DNA of 64,000 nucleotides from Taxillus chinensis. Taxonomy: Eukaryota; Streptophyta; Magnoliopsida; Santalales; Loranthaceae. The number at the start of each line of letters is the position of its first letter. The first letter of the stretch is position 1. The DNA lies in assembly GCA_023512835.1 (NCBI GenBank), contig CM042089.1:55051427-55115426 (forward strand), given 5' to 3'. This document shows, piece after piece, positions 43,157 to 55,128 of the stretch. The notes under the pieces were generated by a model that saw nothing but the letters and a program-made list of their open reading frames with translations, was not told where the DNA came from and did no database searches. Made by a program: the position numbers and the translations under genes.

Positions 43157-43975
43157 CCTATATTTCCAACATATATTACTAAGTATGAGACTGTTTCGTC
43201 CAATAAGGCTGTATCCTCCCAACCCAAGGTTGTCTCTAGTGGAGTTAAGAAAGGTCTAGGATATGAGAGTAAGCCTAGGAAACCTTTTGATACTCAAACC
43301 AAACCCTTGACACACTATGTCCAGCCGAAACCAGTTAAATGCCCCATCTCATTATGAAGTTGGACATCTTTCCTATCAATGTAGATTCTACCCTAATTAC
43401 CTAAAGAACGAAGTTGTTAAAGAAATCAGGTTAAGTATCAATCAGTTAAACGTCTCTGAAAATCTACAAAGTCATAACTCTGATAGCAAGAAGAAAACTA
43501 GGCACACACAGGTTACCTCACCAAAGAAACCAAAGAAAACAAAGAATAAACCTGTGAAGAAAAATATCAACTCTATGCCTAAGAAAACTTCCCGAGGTAA
43601 CAGTAAAGTGGGAGAGTTTTGTGAGAGCGCAAAGTATAACCCTGCTAATAGGCCTAACCCTGTATCACCAAAATTAGCATGGAAAATTGTGATTGCTCCT
43701 TCTTACTGGAAACCTAAATCATCATTAACTACAACTTTTACTTGCCCAAATCCCAAAGCCCAATCAATATTGGGCCCCCAAGACTTAGTCTCATGTTATG
43801 CAGGAACAGGTACCCAAAGCTAAAAGCAGCCATAGGAAACAAAAGATCAATTCAAACCAATGGTATCTTGACAGTGCCTATTCTGTGCACATGACAGATG
43901 ATGCTTCCCTATTGAGTGAAGTAAGGGAGGTTGCCTAATCATCTGTCACATTTGGGGGTAACAAAAAAGTAAGAT
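43157..43975 (+). pseudogene. SIRE-like gag C-terminus and protease (copy 1)
   Basis: Around 43330-43390 a knuckle reads YEVGHLSYQC with its first half shifted into another frame (KCPIS), so a frameshift lies inside the CCHC motif. A Lys-rich linker follows (43480-43640). At about 43872 the retropepsin motif reads WYLDSAYSVHMT where copia elements usually have DSGCSxHMT, so the catalytic Gly is Ala. Stops follow at once. No intact product possible. The next domain (GAG-pre-integrase) is mostly missing. Confidence 0.7.
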
Positions 43976-44054
43976 TGTTAGTAAGGTTACTCTCACTAAT
44001 GGTTCTGTTTCAATTCATGACGTGTCAATTGTAGAAAAAGAACTCCCATGCAGG

Positions 44055-44721
44055 GATTGTTAGCTTGGTAAGATGGTGAAACATTCTTTTAAGAGTGTGG
44101 ACAAAACCTCAATCACACAACCACGTGAACTTTTGCATATGGACCTATGTGGACCAATAAATGTGTCCTCATTATCTAGTGCACGATACTTCCTTGTAGT
44201 TGTAAATGACTACACTAAATACACATGGGTTATGTTTCTCAAAAACAAAACAAAAACATTTGAAAACCTTGTTGAACTCTTCAATTGGATCACTAATGTT
44301 AAAAGTCTTTCTATTAAATGCATAAAAAGCGATCCTGGCAAGGAATTTGAATTTTCTGATATGTTAGAGTTCTGTGCTGAGCTTGGTATCTAGCACAATT
44401 TCTCAGCTCCAAGAACTCCACAACAAAATGAAGTATGAAAGAAAGAATCGGACTTTAGTTGTAGCAGCTAGAACCATGCTGACAGGAGCTCAGTTCCCAA
44501 AATCTCTATGGGCTAAAGTTGTTGCCACTGCATTTTATGTGCAAAACAGAACTCTAATGAACAAACGAGCCATGAAAACACCCTATGAGTTATGGAAGGG
44601 AAGGAGACCCAATATTGATCACCTAAGGATCTTCAAGTGTACTTGCTATATTCTAAATAATAGCAAGGATTATTTGAACAAGTTTGATGCCAAGTCAGAC
44701 GATGGATATCTTATTGGATAA
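44055..44721 (+). pseudogene. SIRE-like integrase (copy 1)
   Basis: HSFKSVDKTSITQ, then LLHMDLCGPINVSSLSSARY (first catalytic Asp), VNDYTKYTWVMFLKNK, IKSDPGKEFE (second Asp; NHGTEF-type motif altered), then in another frame ERKNRTLVVAARTMLTGAQ (Glu) and MKTPYELWKGRRPNIDHLRIFKCTCYILNN. This is the copia integrase core and the start of its C-terminal domain. A frameshift at about 44395 and a stop break it. Spacing and wording match copy 2 at 48130-48915. Confidence 0.87.
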
Positions 44722-45169
44722 TCTATGAATAGTAAAGCTTATCGTGTATTTAATAAGAGAACTAAAACTATTGAAGAGTCTATTCATGTTTCTTTTGATG
44801 AAACTAACCATGGCATGCAAAAAGGAGACAAAAATACAAATGAAGTGTAGGACACTATTGTTGTTGAAGACCAGGACACTGACAATCAGACAACATAACC
44901 AGTGGAAGAAGTACTTGAACCTGAAGAACCACGAGTTGAACTGGCTGCTGAAGAACAATGTCAAAAACAAGCAGAAGATTAGAATCAATAACTTCATCCT
45001 GTTCAGTCTCAGCCTCATCCACTAGCCTAAAAACTTAACATTGAGGAATTAAGTATTCAACGTGAAAAAAGAGAAGACCTTCTAATGGCAAGAAGAAAGT
45101 TAAAGGACCACCACCCCTCTAAACTGATAATAGGATATCCTACATGAGAATCTGTACATGTGCTGCTTA
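44722..45169 (+). pseudogene. Copy 1 integrase C-terminus and linker to RT
   Basis: NSKAYRVFNKRTKTIEESIHVSFDETN in the plus frame, then a Glu/Gln-rich linker with stops. This is the usual copia integrase-RT connector. Confidence 0.65.
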
Positions 45170-46706
45170 TCATAGGTGGAGCCAAAGTCGGTGGAAGATG
45201 CGATTCGGGATCACTATTGGATTGATACAATGCAAGAAGAATTAAATCAGTTCAAGAGACAAAGAGTATGGGAGTTAGTCAACAGGCCTAGATCACAACA
45301 AGTCATTTGTCTGAAGTGGACATTCGAAACAAACTAGATACTAATGGTGTTGTGATCAAAAACAAGGCCAGACTGGTTGCAAAGGGATACAAACAAGAAG
45401 AAGGGATTGACTATGATGAGACCTTTGTACCGGTTACTAGACTGGAGGCCATCCGAATGTCATTAGCATATGTAGTATTCAAGGATTTTAAAGTCTACCA
45501 AATGGATTTCAAGAGTGCTTTCTTGAATGCAGACCTCCAAGAAGAAGTCTACATTGAGCAACCTCTTGGATTTCTAGCGCTAAATCAAGAACACAAAGTC
45601 TACAGATTTAGAAAGGCTCTATATGGACTAAACCAAGCTTCAAGGGCTTAGTATGAAACATTGTCAGAGTTCTTAATCAAGAACAAGTTCAGAAAAGGCA
45701 AAATTGACCCCACTCTATTTCTCAAGGAAGGAAAAGGATCACCCTTGATAGTGTAGATCTATGTTAATGACATCATCTTTAGATCAAGGGACAAGAAGCA
45801 ATGTGAAGAATTCTCCCAACTGATGAAAAGTGAATACGAAATGAGTATGATGGGAGAACTCTCCTTCTTCCTTGGGTTGGAGGTCAAGTAATTAGAGGAT
45901 AGGATCTTTATCAGTCAAACTAAATATACCAAAGAAATTCTGAAGAAATTTAAGATGACTGATGCGACACATATGAAAACACCCATTCTTACAAACGTTA
46001 AATTGGATATGAATGAAGCAGGCAAGGAGGTGGATATCACAGAGTATAGAAGCATGATCAGTTCCTTGCTGTATCTAATAGCAAGTAGACTTGATAAAAT
46101 GTTTGCAACATGCATCTGTGCAAGATACCAAGCTAATCCCAAGGAATCTCATATGCTACATGTCAAGAGGATTATGCAGTATCTTAAGGGAACTGAAAAT
46201 TTGGGGCTTTGGTATCCAAAGGAGTCTGACTTCAAACTCAGAGGTTACTCATATGCAGACTTTGCTGGATGCAGGATTGATAGGAAAAGCACGAGTGGAA
46301 CATGCCAACTACTTGGCAATCGACTTGTATCTTAGTTTACCAAGAAAAAGAATTCAATTTCAACTTCCATAGCTGAAGCTGAATACATTGTTGCAGGAAG
46401 CTGTTGTGCTCAATTGCTGTGGATGGCCAGTGAACTTTTAGATTATGGACTCAATCTCAAGGTTGTGCCGCTATACTGCGATAATACAAGTGCCATAGCA
46501 ATTTCTAACAATCCTGTCATGCACCCCTAAACAAAGCACATTGAGGTTAGACATCACTTCATACGTGACCATGTGATGAAAAAGGACATTTCCCTGGAAT
46601 ACATATTCATTAATGATCAGCTTGCCGACATATTTGCCGAACCACTATAAGAAGCCAAGTTCCATGAACTTCTGACAAAGCTTGCCACGCTAGACTTAAC
46701 TTCATA
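45170..46706 (+). pseudogene. SIRE-like reverse transcriptase and RNase H (copy 1)
   Basis: [58 protein letters not shown] (palm Asp), then IYVNDIIF at 45757-45780, where the YVDD box has Asn for the first catalytic Asp. RNase H follows: YSYADFAGCRIDRKSTSGT, then EAEYIVAGSCCAQLLWMA, LYCDNTSAIAISNNPVMHP and IEVRHHFIRDHV. Stops at about 45649, 45754, 45888, 46334, 46530 and 46649. SIRE/Maximus-type wording throughout. Ends about 46706; no LTR follows directly. Confidence 0.9.
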
Positions 46707-47109
46707 ATTTTATTGCATGCCTTGTGTTTCATTTCAACTTTATTACCTATGCATGAACATGAGTATGAGACCAATCATGATCACTTAGTTTTTCCATGAT
46801 AATTAGTGATGCATAAGTGTGATTCACATGCTCTCACTGTGGGTAATTGACATATCACGTGAATGAGACATGCTACATCTGAACCTGAGTCTAAGTCATG
46901 TGTATAATTTGTCATGAATATTCAAGTCACAAGAGTGATCGGAGTGCAATTCCTTCAATACTTTATTTACATGATATTCCCATTCAAATACGCTTCTTTC
47001 TGAGTGAATATCACTTGTGTGGCATTGCATTCATCAACTAGTTACAAGCTACTGAGTGTCCCTCGGACTATATTCCAAAACTAACCAACCTTTATCCTGT
47101 TAGTACATC
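46707..47109 (+). other. Spacer between the two copia pol copies
   Basis: No coding signal, no LTR termini recognised. It resembles a copia 3' non-coding stretch. Its absence of an LTR is notable, because two pol copies would normally be separated by at least one. Confidence 0.5.
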
Positions 47110-47905
47110 TAAACCGTTGGATGGTTTTATTTCAGGTAGCACCATAGTTATGATTGTGGAGGAGAGGCTGTTACTGCTAATCGCAAAGTAGTAGCACCCA
47201 TACCTAAAGATAAAGGGAAGGTCATTGCGGTTAAAATCGAAACTGTAGCACCCGAAAGAAAGGAAAGGCTAAGGCTAACGCATCTAGGGCCAAGAGCGCA
47301 TCACCCAATCACAGAGGATTAGGCCATAGGGAACAGAGTAGTAAACCTATTAAACCTAAGAAACCTATATCCCCTGTTTCTGCTCTGCATCATAGTGTCT
47401 ATTCAATTTGTAAAGTATAGTCAACTTGGAAAGCTAAAGCTCCTAATAAAGCAAAATCCGGAATTGTTGAGACTGTTGTTGTTTCTCCTAACCGTTTGAG
47501 ACAAGTTTGTGCACCAAAAATGTAATCTGTTGTCTTACAGAGTGTTTCTAGAACTCATTGCCAGACCACTTGAAATCAAAGATCAATCAAAGCAAGTGGA
47601 TACTCGATAGCGGATGCTCCGGACATATGACGGGTGATAAGTTTCCGCTCATAGATGTTATTGATAAACGAGGACCATCTCGTATCATATGGCGATAACA
47701 ATAAAGGTAAGACCATGGGATATGGCACTTTAACCAATGGATATGTATCAATAACTAAAGTTGTACTAGTCAAAGGTTTGAAGCATAATCTGCTGAGTGT
47801 CAGTAATTTATGTGACAAAGGATTCACTGTTTCCTTTATGTCCAACATGTGCATAGTTAGCAAAAACTTATCCGGAGATATTAAGTTATCCTGATCAAGA
47901 GATTG
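47110..47905 (+). pseudogene. SIRE-like gag end and protease (copy 2)
   Basis: A Lys-rich gag tail in broken frames, then WILDSGCSGHMTGDKFP at about 47593-47645, an intact copia retropepsin motif. The following part (47655-47894) has YGTLTNGYVSITKVVLVKGL and KHNLLSVSNLCDKG, the usual protease C-terminal half. A frameshift lies near 47650. Confidence 0.78.
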
Positions 47906-48925
47906 GAACATATATTCAGTGGTCTTAAGAAATAACTCTTCTGACCCTGTATGCTTTCTCACTACAACATCAAATGAAAAGAGTTGGCTATGGCACAAGC
48001 GTTGCACTTATTTAAATTTTAAAACTCTGTCTAAACTAGCATCGATTGATTTGGTCACTGGTGTGCCCAAACATAAATACTCCAGAGATTCACTCTATTA
48101 GGAAAGCCAACTTGGCAAGCAGACCAAACATAACTTTAAGAGCAAATCAGTTAACTCAATTACTGCTTCGTTACAACTTCTTTATATGGATCTCTGTGGT
48201 ACCATTTCCATTGCTTCTTTTGCTGGTGCGAGATACACCCTCATGGTTATGGATGACTTCACCAGGTATACATGGGTGATATTCCTAAAATCAAAGGATC
48301 AAACCTTTGAACATCTTGTAGATCTCTTCAATTGGATAAGCAATTCACAAGGACTAAGCATCAAATGCATCAGGAGTGATCATGGTACGGAGTTTGACTT
48401 TTCAATATGAGACCATATTGTTCTGAGCAGGGCATTCAGCATGATTTCTCTGCGCCCAGAACTCTATAACAAAATGGAGTTGTTGAGCGTAAGAATCGCA
48501 CCTTAGTTAAAGCTGGTAGATATTAGCAGGGGCAAAGCTTCCACTCAGTCTATGGGCTGAAGCTATGTCCACTGCATGCTATGTTCATAACAGAACTCTT
48601 ATCAATAAGTTTACCATGAAAACACCCTATGAGATGTGGAGAGGAAGGAAGCCATCAATCTCCCATTTTAAAACTTTTGGGTGTGCTTGCTACGTGTTAA
48701 ACAACGACAAGGAGGCCCAGAGTAAATTTGAGCCAAAATCCAATGATGGGTTCTTTGTCAGATACTCATTATACAGCAAGGCTTATCGCGTTTTCAATAG
48801 AAGACTTTTAAATGTTGTAGAATCTATCTATGTTGCTTTTGATGAATCTAATCTTGATTGGTCATGTATAGGATCTTCAAATTCAAAATGTGCAGGATCA
48901 TACGGAGATGATTGACTATTCATAG
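47906..48925 (+). pseudogene. SIRE-like GAG-pre-integrase and integrase (copy 2)
   Basis: WLWHKRCTYLNFKTLSKLA (pre-integrase HHCC region), then LYMDLCGTISIASFAGARY (first Asp), MDDFTRYTWVIFLKSKDQ, CIRSDHGTEFDF (second Asp), and GVVERKNRTLVKAG (Glu) in the next frame. The C-terminal part (48565-48915) has MKTPYEMWRGRKPSISHFKTFGCACYVLN and AYRVFNRRLLNVVESIYVAFDE. Stops at about 48101, 48408 and 48466. Better preserved than copy 1 at the catalytic positions. Confidence 0.88.
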
Positions 48926-49389
48926 TTGAAACATGTTTCTGCCACTACTATTGATCAATCACCAAGCACCAGTGGAGCAAGAAGAAATGATACTGATGAT
49001 GCTTTTGAAGAATCGGACTCAGAACTTCCACTCAACTTCGGACCAATTGATACAGACATCCAAAACACCGGAGAACCTACTAGTCCATCCGGACCAGTTA
49101 ATACTAAAAGTCACAGTGCCGAAGAACCTCAAAGTACTTCTGGAACTGTTCATCATACAGATATATCTGGCCCAGAAGAAGCTCAACCAGCCAATGTACA
49201 TGATCCACCCGATCTGCGGAGCTTCAAATTATTGAATATTCACCACCACTTGCGTAGAATTATAGGTGGACTCGAAACCACCCATCAGAACAAGTGATTG
49301 GTGATCCTACTGTTGGTGTAATAACATGCAGCCACCTCCAACTTATGCCTCTATTCCAGTTTTCTATCACAAATAGAGCTAAAGGTAGT
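48926..49389 (+). pseudogene. Copy 2 integrase-RT linker
   Basis: Open for 123 residues (48926-49297): Ser/Pro/Glu-rich with repeats built on TSPSGPV/TSGTV. Low complexity, as in SIRE linkers. Confidence 0.6.
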
Positions 49390-50871
49390 GGATGAAGCTC
49401 TTCAAGATTCCAATTGGACAGATGCTATGCAATAAGAGCTTAATTAGTTCAAGAGGAATGAAATGTGGACACTCCTACCAAGGCCAAGGTTACAACAAGT
49501 CATTAGAGTTAAATGGGTGTTTCAGAACAAACTTGATACAGATGGAATAGTAATCCGGAACAAAGCTCGACTGGTAGCCAAAGGATATCGCCAAGAAGAA
49601 GACATTGATTATGATGAGACCTTCGCTCCAGTAGCTAGACTTGAGGCGATTAAAATGTTTATGGCATATGTATCATATGAAAACTTTATAGTCTATCAAA
49701 TGGACGTCAAGAGCGCTTTTCTAAATGGAGATCTTCAAGAGGAAGTTTATGTTGAAAAACCTCCAACATTCATTGAACATATGGTGTACAAACTACAAAA
49801 AGCCTTGTTTGGATTGAGGCAAGCTCTAAGGGCCTGATACGACACATTATCAGATTTCTTACTTGCTCACAACTTCAGAAAAGGGAAGATAGACACCACT
49901 TTATTTCTACGGAAAGAGAAAGGATATTCTCTGATCATACAAATCTATGTGAATGATATCATTTTTGGATCTTCAAATCCGAAGCTATGTGAAGAGTTTG
50001 CGAACTTGATGACTAGTAAATTTGAAATTAGTGTGATGGGAGAATTATCATACTTCCTTAGAATAGAAGTTAAACAAATGAAGGATGGAATCTTCATTAA
50101 CCAAGCTAACTACACACAGGACTTAATCAAGAAGTTCGGAATGCAAAATTCAACTCCTGTGAAGACTCCCATGCCATCGGTGCCAAATTAGATCCTAATC
50201 TAAATGGAGAATCGATAAATGTGACTGAATACATAGGTATGATAGGATCATTGTTGTACCTTACAACAAGTCGCATGGATATCATGTTTGCAACCTGTAT
50301 ATGTGCAAGATATTAGGCGAATCCTAAAGAGTCACACATGCTTTATGTTAAACGGATATTATAGTATCTTAAAGGGACAATGAATTTGGGACTTTGGTAT
50401 CCAAAGGAGTCTAATTTCTCTTTATTCGGATATTCTAATGCTGATTTTGCCAAGTGTCGCATCGATAGGAAGAGCACCAGTGGTACTTGCCAGTTCCTTG
50501 GAAACAAACTAATCTCATGGTTCAGTAAGAAGCATAATTCTGTATCAACCTCTACTATTGAGGCGGAATACATAGCTGCTGGGAGTTGCTGCACTTAGCT
50601 TCCCTAGATGCAAAGTCAACTAACTAACTACGGTTTCAACATGACATCTGTTGCACTCTACTGTGATAATACTAATGCGATTGTCATCAACAACAAACCT
50701 GTCATGCACCCAAAGACAAAGCATATTGAAGTCAGGTATCACTTCATCTGTGATCATGTTCTCAAAAAGCACATATCTCTCAAACATGTTGCTATGGATG
50801 ATCAAATCACATACATACTTACTGAACTTCCTGTTGATCATCTTTACTTGTGTTATGCATTGTGTTTCTGA
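49390..50871 (+). pseudogene. SIRE-like reverse transcriptase and RNase H (copy 2)
   Basis: [51 protein letters not shown] (palm Asp), [11 protein letters not shown] then a stop, IYVNDIIFGSSN at about 49944-49978 (Asn replaces the first Asp of YVDD, as in copy 1), YFLRIEVKQMKDGIFINQANYT, then frameshifted thumb. RNase H (50380-50871): ADFAKCRIDRKSTSGTCQFLGNKL, EAEYIAAGSC, LYCDNTNAIVINNKPVMHPKT and HFICDHVL. One piece longer than 120 codons is open (49463-49837). Not functional. Confidence 0.9.
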
Positions 50872-50879
50872 TAATATTC

Positions 50880-52440
50880 TCATACTTTCTTTATGGGAGG
50901 ATGCTTGCGTCTCCAGACTGAAGCCGTTTAAGCTAACATAATTAAAGATATATGAATATAACCTCTGTAGGATCTTATGATTCTTATTTCCATCTCTCAC
51001 CACATGTCTAATGATTTCTCATATTGATTAAATTATTAACATGCCTCGTTGAAGAAATGAAATGGGTTCGCTTGGAATGCCTGGTGGATAAAATCACGGT
51101 TCCGATCGATAAGCTTTTGAAGTGGAGTTTCCTCAAGGATAGATAGCAATTTCTCAAGATCTAAATATTAAGCAGGAAATGTCCATCGAGAGCATCGCAT
51201 GGTCTAAGGGGGAAAAATGCTTTATCTAATACCCAAGTAATACCCCCCTTATATGTCTCGTGACTTCTTTCCTGGCTGTTTATCTGAGGGGGAGTCTTTC
51301 TCGAGAGGATCGCACGATCTAAGGGGGAGCAAAAGTTTCATTTATTACTTAAGTAATGACTCCCTAATATGTTTCAGATACTTTACCCTATAAACTATCA
51401 GTTTTGAATCTGATTGGACACGCATTGTTGAATCGGATTTGTAGCATGATTGCATGTTTTTGTTTCTTCAACGAGGCATCTTAATATGATAATCAATTAG
51501 TTGTTCTTGGCATGTGTTCTTTATTCCATTATCACTCATGAATCTTCAGTTGGATCATATAGATTTAATTAATGTTAGCTACGTCTTTCAGCATGAAGGT
51601 TTCACTATGTTGACCAATATGAACTTATGTGTTTCTTATATGTCATATGCATTGATTTCAGTACAATGATCCTTAATTCGTATGTATGTGTCTCGCTTTT
51701 ATTTTTAATGCATAAGTTCTGATTGTTTTTCATTAACTCGGATTATGTTGAATTTTCATTCTTCATCCTATATCCGTACTAATCCCAACCTATTAAGTCT
51801 TCTATTCTTTTAGTTTATCTTTGTGAAGCTACGGGTTCAAATTCTCTTTGCATTTCACTGATATATATCTTATCTAATGTCTCGGATTTGAAGTGTTGTG
51901 GTACTTCTTTTCTATTCGACTTCAACACAGTAAAGGAATCTACTTCTCTCGTTCTGCACCTGTTTCTACGGACGCAGTCTGTTATTCATCCTAATATTCT
52001 TCTACGAATTATTTTTACCCCAGATGATAGTCGCTTTACTTTCTCCTAACTCTTGGAACTCTCAATTCACGATAAACCACGTATTATCTTACATCGCGTC
52101 TTTCTGAGGAGAGATAGTGATGGTCCATTAAATGCACGTCTCGAGCTAGGCAATTAGTCACTTCATTTTCCGAAAGAAGGCATACACCTGTCATAAATGC
52201 TTGGTTTTGCTGCCTCCATGTCATCTCTTTACTTGAAGGCGCTCAACTATTAAGTCTAATCACATCAGATTGTGATTCACTACTTATTTCGCTTAAACCC
52301 TAGACCCACCGGCATCCACTGACCCGCTTTATATATCATAAGCTTTCAAGCAAAGAGCGAGTTATCACTCTCACATTTCATAGTCGCTATTCATCTTTTT
52401 AAAACCCTACATTTCCTTTCCTGTCCCTCAATACATTCCA
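50880..52440 (+). other. SIRE region between pol and additional ORF
   Basis: Contains an inverted repeat (51021-51057 against 51463-51499), two direct copies of a block with CTAAGGGGGA (51187-51265 and 51297-51385), and T-rich non-coding DNA up to the ATG at 52441. In SIRE elements a PPT-like purine run here often precedes the downstream ORF. Confidence 0.6.
51021..51499. repeat. Inverted repeat pair flanking two purine-run blocks
   Basis: ATGCCTCGTTGAAGAAA at 51041-51057 is matched perfectly in inverse by TTTCTTCAACGAGGCAT at 51463-51479; weaker matching continues outward for about 20 bases on each side (ATTGATTA words). The interval is 479 bases. Confidence 0.8.
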
Positions 52441-55000
52441 ATGACACCCAGAATCGCTCTCTTCGGCTTTAATCCAGGCCATCTGGTTAATTGGAACTCT
52501 GTTTCTGATCCTCCGGCGTGGTTTCTGGAACTACGTCCTTTACTTGAAGCAAGCCATCTGTTAAATCTGGTCTCTGATCTCGTCGATCTCCTTATCAATG
52601 ACATCATTGAGTACTACCGCAATATTCGCTGCACTACTGACTCCATCCGATGCACCGTCTAAGGTGAATCCATTGTCATCACCCCGACCATCCTTCGTGT
52701 CGCTCTGATCTCCCCTCTGGTGCTCATCAGCGACCGGACCGAGAACCAATGGCAGCTTCCATGGGCTGTACTTACAAAGGGAAGGAATACAAGTTAAAGT
52801 CCTTCAAGGGTCACTATCGATGTATGGCAACCATCCTAAGCCGGTGCTTTCTGGCTCGTACAACAGCCCTCCACTCCATCCCGTATGACCTAATTCTCAC
52901 CATGTACGAAGTCTTTGAGAGTCTCCCGATAAATTACGGGACATTGTTCCAGTTGCTGGGCAACAGCCTAAAGAATCAATCCTTTGGACGGGTACTCAAC
53001 ATCATCTTTCGGCATCTGCGTCCATCCCACTTCAATGGACATGGCATCATCCCTTTCCCTCAGGAATTCTATCTCCGCCATCTAACGCCTGACGGGAATC
53101 TGACGGCATGCAGGCCTTCTGCTTCTATCCGCCTGCTCCCTACTCCAAAATAACAGGGTAGTTCGGTTGGTGACCCCGCTCACAACTATGCCCCCAAGGT
53201 CAGCTCTGCCCACCAGTCCTCACTGATTCGGTTTGTAGCTGCTCCTTCAGTATCTTGCGTCTCCCAACACAATGTTCGCGCTAACCCATCCGAGGTTGCG
53301 GGGTCGTCTCAGCCAAGTTCTCCTCCGGCTGATTCGTCAACACCTTCTGCTGCTGATGTCCCCGTGCCTGATTCTCCTGCTATTGCTGCTGCAGTGGATG
53401 ATGTCCCTGACTCTCCTCCGGAAGTACCCCTGTCCCCGCTTCCTCAGCCACGAGACTATCTACATCGTCTCTCGACTAATACTTTTACAGACCTCTAGTT
53501 CCGTTTCAGCCTCGCATGCACAACCACCATCCCTAACAACGATCTCTGGGTGTATTATACTCGCAATACCCAAACCTTGGAAGATATGATCATTTGGAAC
53601 TTGGACCACGACTTTCTTATGCCGGCTTCCCTTCCTGACGCACCATTCGCTGTTACCTCCGGACCGGCCCATGACGCACGGGTTCCTTCCCCTACTGAGG
53701 CCAGACCCTCTTCTCCTGCTGCTGCCATTCCCGTTGTTGACCTCTCTAGTGAAAGCGGATCTGCTGCCTCGGATACCTCCACTACTTCGGCCGATCCCTT
53801 AGCTACTGCTGATGATCATCCTCTCTCTCCTCTTGCTGACTCCTCTACCTAGCACACTCCTGCATCTCTTCATGCGGGGGAGTCCTCCAAAGCTCTGGAG
53901 TTTGCCCTTGGGTGAGCCTCCTTTGGCACGGTCCATTCCGACGCTGTGCTCTCCGCCCAACTGGACCGCCATGCTCAAGCGCAGAGCACCCAAATTGCTA
54001 CCAATGCCATCAAGGTTGATGCTCTTGGCACCCAACTCCTATATGCGCTCACTGACTCGTCCATTTCCATGGAGCAGAAGTTGGATCTTGTGGCCTCTTC
54101 CGTGCATTCATTGTCTACCTCATTTGCGGACTTAGCTCACACCATGGCTTGTGCTCTTGCCGCTCCCCAGTGATCTGCCAAAATGGGGGGAGAATGTGCC
54201 ATCTGATCCTACTGCAGCTCCCTCCACTCCTGCTGGTAAGCAACATGCAACTACATTTCCTCCAGGAGTTCCTATCCCCAAACGCAGCCGCTTCTCTCAG
54301 CCTAGCTCCTCCAGTGCAGCTCCTCCTTCGACTTCTCCATCTGAGGCAGTCACCTTCCTCGCATCATACGCGGCACTCCATCCCCATGATGCGGATGGAA
54401 GCATTCTCAATGCAATGACTCAGTATGCCTCTTCTACTGCTGAGCAAAGATGTCTGACAGATATCTCTCCCTTCTTAACTCAAGATCTAAATACTTTATG
54501 TACTGAGAAGGGCCTGTTCACTACTGATGACAACGATAACTTCTTTTAGGCGATAAAGATGGAGATGAGGCAGTTTTAGTCTCTGTACCAGGATAGTGAC
54601 ATTATTGATGTCTTGCCATGTTGGTCTGAGGGTTATCTTCCAGACATAGCCCAAATCCGGACCTTCATTGACGGAACTGCTGAGGATAGCAAACCTTGGA
54701 GAAATCTTACCTCTATCCTCATTCCATACCGGGTCAAGACGCCATATTTCATGCTTATTGTCTTTCTGATCCCCTCAAAGTAGATGCTCCTAATTGATTC
54801 CCTTCAGATTGTGGAACACAAGGCAAGAAAGAATCAATTGGAACCTTTGAGGCTTCGACTAACAGAAATAGTTAAACAATCCAAGTTTTACGAAGAAATG
54901 GGTCAAACACCTTTGGCTCCTACTAGCCCGACGGAGATAGCTGCGGAGCTTTTGTCTACTTCTTTATTAAGTCCTTCATGAAGGTAGATGAAGACTGGAA
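52441..55000 (+). pseudogene. SIRE additional (env-position) ORF with plant-transposon-protein-like domain
   Basis: First frame 52441-52662: MTPRIALFGFNPGHLVNW, PPAWFLELRPLLEASHLLN, LINDIIEYYRNIRC. Second 52749-53153: YKLKSFKGHYRCMATILSRC, LHSIPYDLILTMYEVFESL, FGRVLNIIFRHLRPSHFNGH, FYLRHLTPDG. Later frames are Pro/Ser/Ala-rich with a heptad-like segment (DAVLSAQLDRHAQAQSTQ, near 53935) and end with LTQDLNTLCTEKGLF (54480). The first half is repeated at 58088-58750 and its middle resembles 4813-5325 of Athila-1. No membrane segment or signal peptide is evident, so I see no support for an envelope role. Stops and shifts at 52660, 53151, 53497, 53850, 54172 and 54549. Confidence 0.65.
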
Positions 55001-55128
55001 GAATATCATCAATTTTACAATGGAGCAGACGATGGAGCTTCGTGAGAAAGCAGGAACAATGATCTTCAAGTATAGTAAGCCTTATGTACCGTAATGTAAT
55101 ATTCTTGTACCAAGGCTGAAAATGTATT
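55001..55128 (+). other. Short 3' non-coding stretch before the SIRE LTR
   Basis: Between the last ORF piece and the LTR start at about 55129. No clear PPT is visible next to the LTR. Confidence 0.4.

Noticed and set aside
52441..55000. Envelope glycoprotein gene
   Set aside because: The position fits env-like ORFs of SIRE, but I see no signal peptide, membrane anchor or fusion-type segment; the domain resembles plant transposon proteins.
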